Counted from the stretch's first letter, positions 38,148 to 50,136 are shown. The stretch is DNA of 64,000 nt from Durusdinium trenchii (GCA_963970005.1 CAXAMN010021973.1:69333-133332), one strand, 5' to 3'. The notes: a model not told the origin generated them from the letters alone. A program made the numbers and translations.

Positions 38148-38940
38148 GGAGCGTTTGGTACTGCCATGATTGGCCTGAAAATCTTGCAAAGGTAAAGGCT
38201 GCAAAACACTGTTCAATGAGGTGTTGGCTTTCAGCTTCACACCTAGATCACCTTGATTGCGCCTGTTGACAATCTCTTTTGGATCATGTTGATCCATGCA
38301 TCTGCATCTAAGACGAAACCAAAGGATGCGCATAGCTCTGGCAGAAGCTGCGCGGACCACATTGTCCCAACAGTTGTTTGGCGGCAACCCTTTGCTGCGC
38401 TGAATGGCAAGGCCGCAAGGCCGAAGTATTGTCACCAGTGAATTATTTTGATCTAAAAAAGTGCTTGACATATGTAATGCTGTAACGCCGCTATTCATCG
38501 TGCATATATTAGAATTACAATCATAGATGGGTTAATGGGTGCGGTGAGGCTTGCATCTTTTGATTACTCAAATCAGCTAACCTCTGCTTCCCTGATCTCT
38601 TTTGAACCCCTTCAAGCACGGACACACGACTGTGCTTTTCTTGATTCGGAAACTAGCACACAGTTGTTCATTTTTCACTATATATAAATATATCTATCTA
38701 TAGTACTATATATTTCTACTATATATATATATTTACATGTCTGTGTATTATACTAGGAATGAAGTTGAAGCTGAAGATGTGCCCTGAACAAATACTGTAA
38801 GATGTTTGCTTCCAGACTTCCTCCCAAGCACATTGGCCGTGAACTTAAGCTATATATATATATATGTTTTGGCGCGCAGATCTTTATATTTGGCCAACAA
38901 AAAACTATAAGTCTAAAAAATGTAACTCTTATCCTGCCTC
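38148..38940. other. AT-rich intergenic region with TA microsatellites
   Basis: From about 38450 the sequence becomes AT-rich, with TATATA runs at 38680-38735 and at 38850-38865. No gene seen. It separates the retroelement region from the host-like genes to the right. Confidence 0.5.
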
Positions 38941-39073
38941 AGGTGACTGTGTTTATCCTTCTTCGAGCAAAACCTAATGTTCCTAGCCTGCCAGGCTATA
39001 CTCCCAAGTGCGACAACTCATTGCCGCAAGAACATCCTGTGAACACACTCCAACCAGTTGTGGACACCCTTAA

Positions 39074-40731
39074 TCAAAGCCACCTTCCTTTGAGATTCTC
39101 AAGTTGACCACTGAAGCCCCAAAGTCTTTGGGGAAAGATGTGCCGGATTTGGCTCTTCTATTGGCTTTCTACAAAGCCATTGAATGTGTGGCAGTTGAAG
39201 TTGATGCTCTGCTTCGAATGGCTCCTGATGAACCATTGGAATCGATGAGGGCAGTCTCTGTGCGACTATGTTCGGCGCACCAGAAGCTTCAGAATGCAAA
39301 GGAGGCAGTGCTTGTTTCATGCCCGGGCTTGTTCACAGGTTCCCAAGCGCTCACACAAGCACTTGACACCTTTGTGGACAGCCAGAGTGCGAGGGTGTGG
39401 AGGCTTGCGCTTGCCACACCTTTGGCAGCACTCAGTCTCGTCGTTGCCGGTTTGGTGGAGAAGGATGAGGAGGAAGATCATCTCGAAAAGGTGAACGCAT
39501 CTTGGGGACCATGGCTGATGCCCACCTTCTCGTCACAGGTTGTCTAGACAAGGAATGCAGAGCTGTCAAGTGCCTTTGTGGAACATGCTTTGACATGTGT
39601 CCAAAAAAGCTTGGCCAGTGATGCTCGACAAGGTCAACTTGCACATGCATCCTTTCAACTCCTCAAGGTTTTAGGTCTCCGGAAGAACAGTGACAAGCTG
39701 GAGTCTAAAATAACCATTGATCCAGATGCTGTCAGGTTCCTTATCTGGACTGTCTGGACTTATCCACAATTTGCCTACTGCTTGGCGCTGTCATATTTAT
39801 TTTAAAGAAACTATAACCATAACTGACTTTAAATAGTTTCAACATATGCCTCCAACTCAACTCAAAGAACGAGGCTGGTTGCAAGCAAGCTTTACACCAC
39901 TCTTTGGCACTCTGGCTCTGACATGGTTGATGCTGGCAAGCTCACTGTCTTCATTGCAGCTTGTCGGGACAGTAATACTGGTAATACTGGGACTAGACTG
40001 GTAATGACTAAATGAGTGTTGCTTTTCTGACAAGACTCACTACACATATTTGATTTAGTTTTAGTTTTACTATAACTATAACTATAATAAAAAACATATT
40101 CAGTTATTATATATAACTATATAATATCAACGGGCAGGATGGATAGATAATGTACATTGTCCTAGCAGCCTTTTTGAATTCAATTTACACAGTCCATATT
40201 GAGGAGCGCACCACGGAGTTCATGAACATTATCTACGCTGAGATTGTGGTAGAGCGGAGGGGTGAAGCCACAGCAAAGCTCAAGGAATTGAGCTCCTTGC
40301 AATGTCCCACCTATGTTCCTGGGCAGATGCAGGCCTTTCTGACCGCCATGCTGAACGACAAGTTACATAAAAAGCTGGCGGGTGCTGTTGACGCTCTTGA
40401 AGCATGCCTGCGGAGGGTCAAAGCTGATAGCGATGACATGGATGTTGACAAGGTCAGCATCTTGCATGAGTTTGAACACGCTGAATCCCAAGCGAGGCAC
40501 GGCCTCACTTTGTGCTGTTTAACAACAGCGACAAGGATTTTATGCTCCAAGGCAGCGTCAAACGGCGCGGCCGCTTTGAAAGGAAGCATTGACGCAGTTC
40601 TTGATTTTGCAAAGACCGCAAAGCTGACACTGCCAGAAGACATCATTCAGCAGCTGTCAAGCGCTCAGCGGAAACTTGTGGCTTCTGCGAGTACAGTTTC
40701 AACGAAGAAGCCATCCGCGACCAATTCATAG
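39074..40731 (+). CDS. Candidate spliced host gene, function unknown
   Basis: Coding-like segments: 39074-about 39736 (EILKLTTEAPKSLGK..., containing one in-frame TAG at 39545-39547 before TRNAELSSAFVEHAL), about 39863-39975 (TRLVASKLYTTLWHSGSDMVDAGKL) and about 40195-40731 (EERTTEFMNIIYAEIVVERR... to stop). They are separated by AT-rich stretches that look like introns; GTTCCT at 39737 and AG before the next segments could be splice sites. The protein is helical, with no motif I recognise. The in-frame TAG suggests either a missed intron or a damaged gene. It is in the same orientation as the next two genes, as is common in dinoflagellates. Confidence 0.4.
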
Positions 40732-41138
40732 TCATGGTCATGGTACTTTTCCTTGCGTGGGTTGCTGCCATTGCACCAAACACATTGTGGTTGCAGGTGT
40801 GCATTACGGTTGCAAAGGCAAATTTGCCAATTTGTGAAGAAGCTGACTGCACACATAGTTCCAAACAGGGAAACAGGAGTTCTGTCCGAGTGCCAGCTTG
40901 TGATGTCCTTTGAATGCTTTTTTGTTGATGAGGGTGATGCGGCAATGTAGTAATGCATTCTTGTGATGTCCAGCCTGTGCTAAAGTGTTTTTTTATGTCA
41001 ACCACGTGTGATGTTCATGTTTTGTCATGTCAATTGAAAACTGATGTGCTTGTGTCAGCGCCAGTCTGTGAAAACATTTGCCACAGCATTTAGGGTTTGG
41101 TCGACTTACAGTCTTACCTTGTAGCTTTCCTTGAACCC
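40732..41138 (+). other. Intergenic region with possible trans-splice acceptor
   Basis: No gene seen. CTTACAG ending at 41111 and TTGTAG ending at 41123, just ahead of the ATG at 41139, are plausible 3' splice acceptors for spliced-leader addition to the next gene. Confidence 0.3.
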
Positions 41139-42796
41139 ATGGGTAAACGAGGGACGCCGGCAAAGGCGAGGGAGACGAGCGAGAAAAAGGCAAAGACGGA
41201 GGACACGCCCAGTGTTCTGAACATGCTCCAAGCTAGCACAGGATCGCAGATGATAGATGCTTCCCTACATCCTTTTGAGAGCTGGAAAAAACGAGTGGTT
41301 CGGGAGTCACGCGCATACTACGCTGGCAGGGGCGAACCATGGTTTCTTTCTTTGTGGGAGCGGGCCAAACAGTGTGCAAATCATCCTCTCTCAGCCGACT
41401 TTATTGCGCGCAACTCCAAGCAGGGCAAAACATCTTGGTGCTGGAACCCAAAGGAGTATTGCGACAAATTTGACGCATATGTTGCCCACGGTGGTAACAT
41501 GGCAGAATCTCCGCCAGTCAATGTCAAGGTGGAGACTAAAGTCAAGGTGGAGTGTCCAGCAGTCAAGGCAGACTCGGATGCCAATGTGGAGGCTTCTGCT
41601 GTCAAATCGGAACCGCCGATTGAGGACCCTACAGGTCAATGCGGGCCCGAGGCAGCAGAAACACTACCTGCCCCAGGACTTTCAGAAGTGCAAGGCACTT
41701 TGGCTTTGCCCAATCCCAATGGCGGAAAACAAGCTGATATTCCTGGTCCTCAAAAAGAAACATTTCCTGACTCAGGACTGTCGCAAGTGCAGGATGCTTT
41801 GGCCTTGGCTTGCCCCAATGGCAATGGCAATGACGCTGATCCCTCGGCCCAGGGTGCGCAAGCTGCTCCTCCTGCCAACGAAGATGTGGCTATGGCTATG
41901 ACTCAACCTCAACCAGTCTCTGATCTGGATGTGGATGAGCAAGGTGATGCCGCTGATGCGGCTCCTTCTGCTGCCGAAGGCCTAGTGTCTCCCAAGGAAG
42001 CAAGTGGTGATGATGCTGCTGCGCTTTCTCCTGAAGTCCCATCGTGCGCCAAGGAAGCAGGTTGCGATGTAGCTGCAGGCTCAACTCTTTCCAAGGAAGC
42101 AAATGGTGAGGGCACACCTTCCGTTGAAGTCTCAACATCTATGCCTTGCGCTGCAGTCTCAGCTCCCACAGAAGCAAGTGCAGACGCAATGCTGAATGAG
42201 CCTGTGGTGGCTATGACGCAGATTGAGGAGAGTGAGGAGACTCTTCCCCGGCAGCAAATGTGTTTGCGCAGCCTACCATTTCCAGTGAGGATGCTGAGGA
42301 TGCTCCAAAATGTGATGGTGATGATGCTGTTATGGCACCTTGTGCTCCTGATGTTTCAGCTACGGCCAATGAGGATGAGGATGAGGATACCATCCTATAT
42401 CGCAAAGTTCGAGAGTACAGAAACCACCCGCTCTTTCAGCAGTACTGGGACCAAATGGATCCAGATGCAAAAGCGGCTTTCAAAGAAGAAAACCTTACCT
42501 GGGGTGAGGAGCCAGGAGACCCTTTGGCTGATGTCGAAGACTTTGAGCAATTCCTGGCTTCCTACCAGCCTCCTCCGTTGGGCAAAATGGCTGCTGAGTC
42601 TGAGATGAAGGTTGGCGCTGATCTTGCGTTGTCTGCTGCGGGGGAAGAGTAATTTCTACATGCCAGATGAGATCAAAGAAGACTATATGAATGGTTTAGA
42701 GGATCAGCTTGTGGAAGCCACCCAGCCCAAAAAGGTCAAGCCACTTGACTATCCTCGCAGGGCTATATCGACTACTGCTCTGTCGTCTGGTGCCTT
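41139..42796 (+). CDS. Disordered, repeat-rich host-like protein
   Basis: ATG at 41139 (MGKRGTPAKARETSEKKAK). Residues about 45-130 contain an aromatic, possibly globular segment (HPFESWKKRVVRESRAYYAGRG, TSWCWNPKEYCDKFDAY). Then comes a long acidic, alanine/proline-rich region with repeats of the type SPKEASGDDAAA, CAKEAGCD and LSKEANGEG. The frame changes near 42245 and again near 42650, after which GKSNFYMPDEIKEDYMNGL continues to about 42796. These changes could be short introns or indels. An AT-rich stretch with AATCATATC repeats (42797-42960) follows and looks like an intron leading to the methyltransferase exons, so this could be the N-terminal part of the next gene. I cannot prove the connection. 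Confidence 0.5.
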
Positions 42797-42968
42797 GCCA
42801 GAATCAAATCATATCATTGCGAATCATATCGAATCGAATCATCATATCCTTATTAATAATATTGTGTAAACAAAAATCGTATTCATATTTTTTTGATTTG
42901 TTTTAAGTAATAATATATTGTTTATATATAAACATCAAATCACATTATCCATTTAGTCACTCAAGGTG

Positions 42969-45900
42969 AACAGAGCAACCATGCAGTCGTTTGCTCCGAT
43001 GCCGATGCCAATGACGACAATAGCTCTGATCCGGAGTTCCCAGCACTGGATCCCAGCACTGGAAAATGCTCGTTGGAAGAGGCTCAGGAGCTGCTAGAAA
43101 GGACGTCTGCGTCTTATCCTCCCGACGACCCATCACGCATGTTTGTTTCTGTGGCTCGTGCTCCTCGGTTAATGCAAGGATTGCAGCGTGTTGCATTCTT
43201 GACAAAAAGCAGTGGATGGCTGTAGGCTGTAGCTATTAAACATTACAGGCCGCTACCTATCTTTGACTACCAGAATCGGAATCATAATCATTGACTATTG
43301 AGCATCATCATACAGCCGGGCCAAGCTCAGCCAAGGTTATGGGTGCCAAATTGCTGAAATACCGTTGCGAGAACGCCGACTCTCCTATCTACAAGAACCT
43401 AATGAGTCAACCATCAGTCTTGGCAGTGGGCTCTGGGTGCACAGGAACAGCGTCGTTACTTTCCTCCACTCTAGTTTTCATGATTTATGTTGTAAAGGTA
43501 AAAACAAAAACCAAACAGTTACTGCAGTACCAAACCTCCAGGACGAGTGGATTTGAGTTTGCTTGAGGTTTGAGGAGTGTGTGGGCATTGTTCATGAGAC
43601 GTTGGCCAGAGTCTTTTGTGACCGAGACAACTCTGAGACATGGCTGCCTCTAAGACACGCAGCAAATCTAAATGACTGTAGTTGTCGAGTCATTGACATG
43701 TCATTGTGATGTTGTTTGTATTGTCATTGAGTCTGAGTCATAGTTGTTGTCATTGTCATTGTCAATTTCGTTGTCTTGTTTTTGATTGCTGAGGAAGTGG
43801 AAGTCAGATTTGGATGTGAATCTGTCGAGTTCAAAAGAGACTATGCCATGCAGAGAACGCTAGACCGCGGTCACAGGGTTGCATGTTCAAAGACACTTGG
43901 TAACAAACTCACAGAAAGATGTAAAGAACGAAGCGCAACAGTGGTACAGTACAATTCACTTGACAAGAATAGTAATTATTACTATTATGGTTATAGTTAT
44001 TGTTGTTGTTATGTTATGTAAAGAGTTGTATATATAAAATAACTTAACTAGCCGGCTTGCTAACCCAAGGACATCACGTGCTTGAAAGACGATGCGAAGC
44101 GGAGGTGTGTTTGCCATTCACGTGCCTGCGAGATTCCTGAGATTGATGGTTTTGCTGCTGGTTTTTCTTGCACTAGCTATAGCCTCCTCAATAACAATGC
44201 TGCAAAGAACGCCACGGGAATGGAACGTGCTCGGAATGGCGACGCAGAAGTAACTTGGATTGTCGTGAGTCATGAGTCATGAGTGGTTAGTGCAGCTAGG
44301 CTTTGCTGCTCCCTACATGCCGCACGCATGCCTCAGTTTTGCTCAGGGTGGAACAGTTGCCTCCGTCTCCACGTTCCAGGGGTGTGTTGACATCTTGGAG
44401 GAGTGCACTCCGATATGGGCGTTATTTGAGTTCGATGGAATCCATCGATCGGCGCGAGGACAACGTGCAACTTGGATTGTCCCCCAAAAAACGTAAGCTG
44501 TAGGCTGCAGGGTCTCAAATTCCAGCTGTCCCAAGTTACTTTATTGTCGGCAGCTTGTGTGATTCTATCAACGAGGCAAAGCAACCTGAAGTTTGCTTGG
44601 CCCGCATTAGAGAGATTGGCTATGTTGCAAAGACCTACCTTTTGGATTCACAGTGGTATGGACTACCCCAATCACGCAGGAGGGTCTATATTGTATGTTT
44701 GTCAACGCTCACTCCGGATGTGAGTGTCAGTCCTAATGATTTTTTCCAATCAGTGCGGGCTATTCTACAGACTTTGCATATGGACCCTCCTCCAAAGCAG
44801 TGTGCAAAGCTTTTACTCCCTGGCAGGCGTTGTTTTCTTGACTGTGAGTGATGGAATGAACGGGCTCAAATCAACTCAGTTTTTCTTGTGTCATGAAATC
44901 GAGCCTAGGATGCCTTTTTGCTGCCAGATGACAACGACGCAGTGCAGAGTTACTTGAAGCACCTTTCTGCAGAGCGTGAGAAGAAGGTTCAGGAGCAAGA
45001 GGAATCAGATGATAAGAAAGACAAGCATCCATCGTGGGTTCAGCTACATATGAACCAAGCGGAGAAACGATACTTGATTGCGCTAGACCATAGAATCGAT
45101 AATTGACAATTGATATGATTCCGATTCCTATGATTCTATTTTCTATTGATATGATATGATTCGATGCTGCCTATGTTTCGATATTGATGGCGTGACGTGA
45201 TTGTTTCCAATTTGTATTCTTTGCGGGGTTATTGCTAACGCTGCATGCCTAATGCTTACTAATACCCTCTGTAAAATGCTCTAGCCGCCTCATTCAGTTT
45301 CCAAGTTCCAGATGTTCTTTTTGCAAGGTGGTATCACCTGGCCTTTGCAAATTCATCCAGATGTTACTTCAAGTCCCTGGTTCAAGGTCTTGACAGAGCG
45401 AGCCCAGGAGGCTGGCACCTACCATGGATGTTTGCCTGAACTTGAGTAGGTAGTAAGCTGCTGTATGTAAATTTACTGTGAGTGGCGCGACTTTGAATCA
45501 CAGGTGGTGGGATTTGCTGCTGACGATCGGTATCGCCTGCACAAAGAGCTGACCTTCCTACCACTCCGCCAACCGCTATGGCACAGGTCACCAATCAGTG
45601 CCGATTGTGCTTCCACGATCAACCCTGTGGAGCTTTTCTAGGCAGAGGTTGGTGCTAGGGCGGGAGCCCATGTCTTTGCAGGGTCTTTCATGGAATGCAG
45701 AGGATCTCGATGAACTCAACGTGCCTGAAACCCACTTGCAAAACTTTGCAGGCAATTCGCTCTTGGGCATGAGTCAAGTCATTGTGAGTGTGACACTGAT
45801 GTTTTGCCTACTAATAGACTAGTGTTACAGTTTCCGTTACCGATACAGAGCCGACGCTCAGCAATTGTCATTGAATCCTGAATCTCAATCTCAGGTTCTC

Positions 45901-46027
45901 CGGCAACGTGATCATGGCTGTCTGCTTTGCAGTTCTTGGTTCCTTGCGATATGCCACGGAGTCAGAGGCGGACGAGAACGAGGACATTGACAGCATGGTG
46001 CAGCAGCTTCGCAAGTTTCGCTCATAA
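42969..46027 (+). CDS. Spliced C5-cytosine DNA methyltransferase gene (about ten exons)
   Basis: Coding blocks with plausible GT-AG borders: about 42969-43221, 43314-43497, 43569-43676, 44070-44257, 44347-44428, 44555-44841, 44909-45083, 45285-45450, 45504-45782, 45895-46027. Read in order they give motif I-like VLAVGSGCTGTA, CEIPEIDGFAAGFSCTSYS (motif IV, catalytic Cys in FSC), VDILEECTPIWALFE (motif VI), LDSQWYGLPQSRRRVYIV (motif VIII), FLLPDDNDAV, SLQGLSWNAEDL, and NFAGNSLLGM plus AVCFAVLGSLRYATESE (motif X and C-terminus). The order is that of a C5-methyltransferase. Exon 3 and the 45450 border are uncertain (a TAG lies at the latter), so the gene may be damaged or my border wrong. Several introns are AT-rich. 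Confidence 0.7.
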
Positions 46028-46615
46028 GTGTAGCAGCTTCGCAAGGCGAAGGCAAAGCCCAAAGGGCATGAATCGACTGAATCGGCGCCTACCTTTTTCA
46101 ATCCAATACGGAACATGGATTGCGGGCTGGGGTCAGTGAGTAAACAATTCACTGCTTAGAAAATGGCGTCGGATTTGGTTTCTAAAAAACAGCAGTTGAC
46201 AAACTGAGTTGTCCAGTGGTTGTTTGTTGTTGTCGTTGTTACTTGTTGGCAAAACTGATGAATCAGTGGATCTGCAGACCAGAATCCATCGTGCATTGAC
46301 CGAGTACAGGGGTCATTTGCTTGGCCCACCACAATGGTCGACGCACCGATGCCCGAAGAGAAGGATAAACATGTTTGCGCAGTGATTCAGCTATTTTTCT
46401 GGCAATGTGATGTGATGATGTGGTGTTAGTGAGGCAACTACAAGGCTACATGACATTGTGTTACAGTTACATCATCTTTACTTGCTGCTTCCCCACCCAT
46501 TCGTAACTCTTCTAATTCTCATTCATTAAATACTTTCATTACTACTTGTCGATTCTGAATCCTGGTTCCGGATCCTTTACAATTTCTTGCCATCCACTCA
46601 CATGTCCCTTCGCAA
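46028..46615. other. No recognisable gene
   Basis: Ordinary intergenic sequence after the methyltransferase stop. Nothing seen on either strand. Confidence 0.4.
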
Positions 46616-46741
46616 ATCCACTTGTCCACTCGTCCATCCACTCGCACGTCCACTCGTCCATCCACTCGCGCGTCCACTCGTCCACTCGTGCGTCCACTCG
46701 TGCGTCCACTCGTCCACTCGCACGACCACTCGTCCGTACAC
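46616..46741. repeat. Minisatellite of CCACTCGTC-type units
   Basis: About 12 imperfect 8-12 bp units (TCCACTCGTCCA, TCCACTCGCACG, TCCACTCGTGCG). Open frames on both strands (TRPSTR-like, VDGRVDVR-like) are artefacts of the repeat. Confidence 0.9.
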
Positions 46742-46756
46742 ATCTTGTTTACTCGC

Positions 46757-47251
46757 TCACTTTCCACTCGTATACATTTCAGCCATTTTACTGTAGAACC
46801 GTTTACGGGTTCTTGAATTTTGATAACCTTTCTTTGTGGTGATTGTCACTGCTCGTATTCTCATCTTTGCTGTTGGTTGTTCTTCATCTTGTCCTCGTCT
46901 TGCTGCTGTTGAGGATTGCCCTGTCCTCTGTCTCTTGCTTGTTGGAGGCATTGGTAATGGTGGTCTTGCCATTGTTGCACCCATTGGTGGATGATGTGTT
47001 GCTCCTGCTGGTAGTGCCAATGGTGTATCTTGTGGTGTCTGTGTACTTGTGTCTTCCACTGTAATGTCGGCTTGTGTGCCATTGCCCCTTGGGTTGGGCA
47101 GCCCATTGCCATGTCTTCCCCAAACTCTTGTACGCCTTGTCCAGGGCCACCACCATTGCCAGCCTGCCCTTTCCATGCTTGTCCTCCTGGTACATTTTGC
47201 AAAGGACCACGCGCACCGGCGAAAAAGGCATGGATAATAAATCACCACCAC
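46757..47251 (-). CDS. Possible low-complexity minus-strand ORF
   Basis: 164 codons, proline/alanine/threonine-rich and then basic (LPMPPTSKRQRTGQSSTAARRG). There is no domain and no supporting neighbour. Overlapping frames on both strands are also open because of biased composition. It may be a disordered protein or chance. Confidence 0.2.
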   Translation of the reverse strand: MVVIYYPCLFRRCAWSFAKCTRRTSMERAGWQWWWPWTRRTRVWGRHGNGLPNPRGNGTQADITVEDTSTQTPQDTPLALPAGATHHPPMGATMARPPLPMPPTSKRQRTGQSSTAARRGQDEEQPTAKMRIRAVTITTKKGYQNSRTRKRFYSKMAEMYTSGK

Positions 47252-47773
47252 CCCCTAAATCAGCCAGGGTGAGGCTTCATTCTGTTGGAGGCAGGCGCAC
47301 CCTGGTCATCATGCAACCTGACCAAGAGCCTGTTCAAGCTCAACAGGTTTGCTTCTCCTGCGCAGGATGTCTCAAACCTAGGCTGTCCAGCCCAAGTGTA
47401 AATGGAGCTTTCCAGCCCAAGTGTCAAAGAAATTTCCTGGTGGCCATGAGCACTCCCAAGCCATTACGGTTGGCTGGCAGAGGACAGCATGCATGCTTTC
47501 ACAGCTAGGTCATTTGAGCACTGCTGTGGGTGAATATTTCCACACTTCATTGGCCCACACTTATGGATCAGAATCTTTCATGGGCATAATGCCTATGGGG
47601 CCAGGAAGACACCAGGGCACAAAGTGCCACTGAAGATCTTAGAGAAGTTCAGGCTAGTGTTTCACCTCTTTTTGGAAGCCACATCACTATGGAGATGGAA
47701 GCCTGGATTTTTTGATTGATGATTGAACAAATTCAATCTTCGATTCAAAAATTCAATCTCGATTGAATTGTTT
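47252..47773. other. No recognisable gene
   Basis: Contains a TTCAATC-rich stretch at 47715-47785 with a short palindrome (ATTCAATC...GATTGAAT). No coding signal. Confidence 0.4.
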
Positions 47774-48960
47774 CAATCTAGGATGCTTAAGGTCTTCAGT
47801 GTGTACAACTGTGAGGTTGGTAGGGCTGAAATTTACCAGTTAGTGACTCTGCCGTTTGGTGCAACCCACTCGGTCTACGGTTTTGTGCGATTTGCTAGAA
47901 TGATACACTCTATCGCTGCGCGTGGTTTGTACCTGCTCAACACAAATTTAACGATGACTTTGTGCTGCTGTCAAAACCAGGGAGCTCACTATCTGCGAAC
48001 CACGCTATGCAACTTCTCTTCACCCTCACAGGGTGGAGCTACGTAAAAGACGGTAAGAAAGCGACTGAGTTCTCTAGAGTCTGCAAGGTCTTGGGAGTCG
48101 AGTTTGATCTGAGCAAGTCCGACCAAAAGCTTATGTATTTATACAAGACACAACAAAGGAGGCAAGACTTGAGTGGAGCTTTGACAGGTGTTTTGGAAGC
48201 TGGTGAACTGAACAAACACGTTGCGCTGGTGCTCAGGGGCCGTTTAGGATTTGCGGATTGACTGATAGCTTCTTGCGCGGGCGCCTAGGAAAACTGGTCT
48301 TGAAGAAACAGATCGATCATGCGTACTCGCGACAAAAGATCCTGGATGGTGACACTTGCCATGCATTGTTGGCCATGAAAGTGCGCCTGGAATCTGGAAA
48401 GCCAGTGGAAGTGATTGAAGCAGAACTCAAGCAATCGTTCATCTACACCGATGCTGCGTATGAACAAGATGGCAAGACAGGTGGCATTGGTGCAGTCTTT
48501 GTGAATGAAGAAGGGCAGTGTGTTGAATGATTTGGCTTTGCGCTGAGTCCTGAAGACTGCTGTGTTTTTGGAAGCTGGCAAAAAGACACCATCATTTACT
48601 AGCTGGAAATGGCAGCTGCGGTTCTGGCCTTAGCTGTTTGGGAACACGTGCTGAAAGGAAACGTGATCACCTGGTTCGGAGATAAACGATAGTGTACGCT
48701 TCTCCTTGATCCACGCCAACAGTACATGGGCTGAGGCGTTGCTGCGATTTCACCTTCAAAAAGAGTCTGAAAGCAACGCCCGAGCTTGGTTTGCAAGGGT
48801 CCCAACAGAATCCAATATAAGCGACTTTACTTCTCGCTTATGCCCGCATCCGTTGTTGAGAAGTGAACTTGAGAACTCGAAGGCTGCGCAACAGACCTTC
48901 CATGGTTTATGCTGCTTTGTGAACAACTACAAGGAGTTGGCCGAAAAGAAATGGGGGAGA
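47774..48960 (+). pseudogene. Reverse transcriptase-RNase H fragment of another retroelement
   Basis: Pieces in different frames give an RT palm and thumb (EIYQLVTLPFGATHSVYGFV, FNDDFVLL with DDF in place of the usual YxDD, GWSYVKDGKKATEFSRVCKVLGVEFDL, HVALVLRGRLGFAD). RNase H follows (QSFIYTDAAYEQDGKTGGIGAVF, TIIY-ELEMAAAVLALAVW, WFGDN-like) and then ARVPTESNISDFTSR. At least four frame changes or stops interrupt it (near 47950, 48250, 48530 and 48690). It is the 3' half only and differs from the RT at 35234 and from both Copia RTs, so it represents a further element family. Confidence 0.75.
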
Positions 48961-49090
48961 GAAGTTCGGCGCAACCTCACTGAAAGTGATGTTGTTGTCT
49001 CTGTGAGTTTTAGGTTTGACGTGAGGTCTAACCGGGTGTCTTGGAATCTCTTCATTTGTTGCCATCGAAGGTCAAGGGAGGCTCCTCCAG

Positions 49091-49415
49091 GCGGAGATCG
49101 TGCGTGTCGAGGGCGCAAAATGCAGGTGAGATTGCGTTTTGGATTTGGCGCGGGCAACCCTCTGCGGAGATCGTGCGTCGAGGGCGCGAAATGCAGGTGA
49201 GATTGCGTTTTTTCTTTGTCCGGCGCAACCCTCCGCGGACATGGTGCGTGTCGAGGGCGCGAAATGCAGGTGAGATTGCGTTTTGGCCCGGTCCGGCGCA
49301 ACCCTGAGCGGAGATCGCGCGCGTCGAGGACGCGAAATGCAGGTGAGATTGCGTTTTGGATTGGTCGCGCGCAACCCTCTGCGGAGATCGTGCGTGTCCA
49401 GGGCGCGAAATGCAG
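49091..49415. repeat. Tandem array 1, about 72-bp units, five copies
   Basis: The core GCGCGAAATGCAGGTGAGAT recurs with ATGCAGGT near 49120, 49190, 49264, 49337 and 49408. The units contain GCAACCCTCTGCGGAGATCG. Confidence 0.85.
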
Positions 49416-49870
49416 GTCGCGCTTCACTTTTGGAGGAAGTCTCGGTTTTGGAGACTTGGCGCACTTTTGGAGGAAGTCTCGTACGAAACGCTCGTTTTGG
49501 AGACTTGACGCTTGAGGAAGTCTCGTACGAAACGCTCGTTTTGGAGACTTGGCGCTTCACTTTTGGAGAGTCTCGTACGAAACGCTCGTTTTGGAGACTT
49601 GGCGCATCACTTTTGGAGGAAATCTTGTACGAAACGCTCGTTTTGGAGACCTGGCTGCGCTTTTGGAGGAAGTCTTGTACGAAACGCTCGTTTTGGAGAC
49701 TTGGCGCTGCACTTTTGGAGGAAGTCTCGTACGAAACGCTCGTTTAGGAGACTTGGCACTTTGGAGGAAGTCTCGTACGAAACGCGCGTTTTGGAGACTT
49801 GGCGCTTCACTTTTGGAGGAGGTCTCGTACGAACGAAACGCTCATTTTGGAGACTTGGCGCTTCACTTGT
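49416..49870. repeat. Tandem array 2, 40-56 bp units, about nine copies
   Basis: Units read GGAGGAAGTCTCGTACGAAA followed by CGCTCGTTTTGGAGACTTGG, with variable CACTTTT linkers. They are nearly identical to each other, so the array is recent. The long ORFs through it (FWRKSRTKRSF-type) come from the repeat. Confidence 0.9.
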
Positions 49871-50110
49871 GGAGCTGGACTCAGACCTGGCCAGTTTGTA
49901 GTGCAAATGTAGCGCGGGAAAGAGCTTTTCGGAGCTGGACTCAGAAGTGGCCAGTTGGTAGTACAAATGTAGTACGGGAAAGAGCTTTTCAGAGCTGGAC
50001 TCAGAAGTACAAACGTAGTGCGGGAAAGAGCTTTTCGGAGCTGGACTCAGACCTGGCCAGTTTGTAGCGCAAACAGTGCGGGAAACAGCGTTGCGGAGCT
50101 GGAGTCAGTA
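49871..50110. repeat. Tandem array 3, 46-60 bp units, five copies
   Basis: Units begin GGAGCTGGACTCAGA at about 49871, 49931, 49991, 50037 and 50095 and contain GCGGGAAAGAGCTTTTC. Confidence 0.85.
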
Positions 50111-50136
50111 GTGTTTGCTTCTAGTGTGATATGACT

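Noticed and set aside
37980-38498. 172-codon minus-strand ORF
   Set aside because: No recognisable domain, covers one copy of the 31-bp repeat, and no neighbour supports it.
48927-50067. Several 90-170 codon ORFs with FWRKSRTKRSF- or RARNAGEIAFW-type repeats
   Set aside because: Products of tandem arrays 1-3; open in several frames because unit lengths happen to avoid stops.
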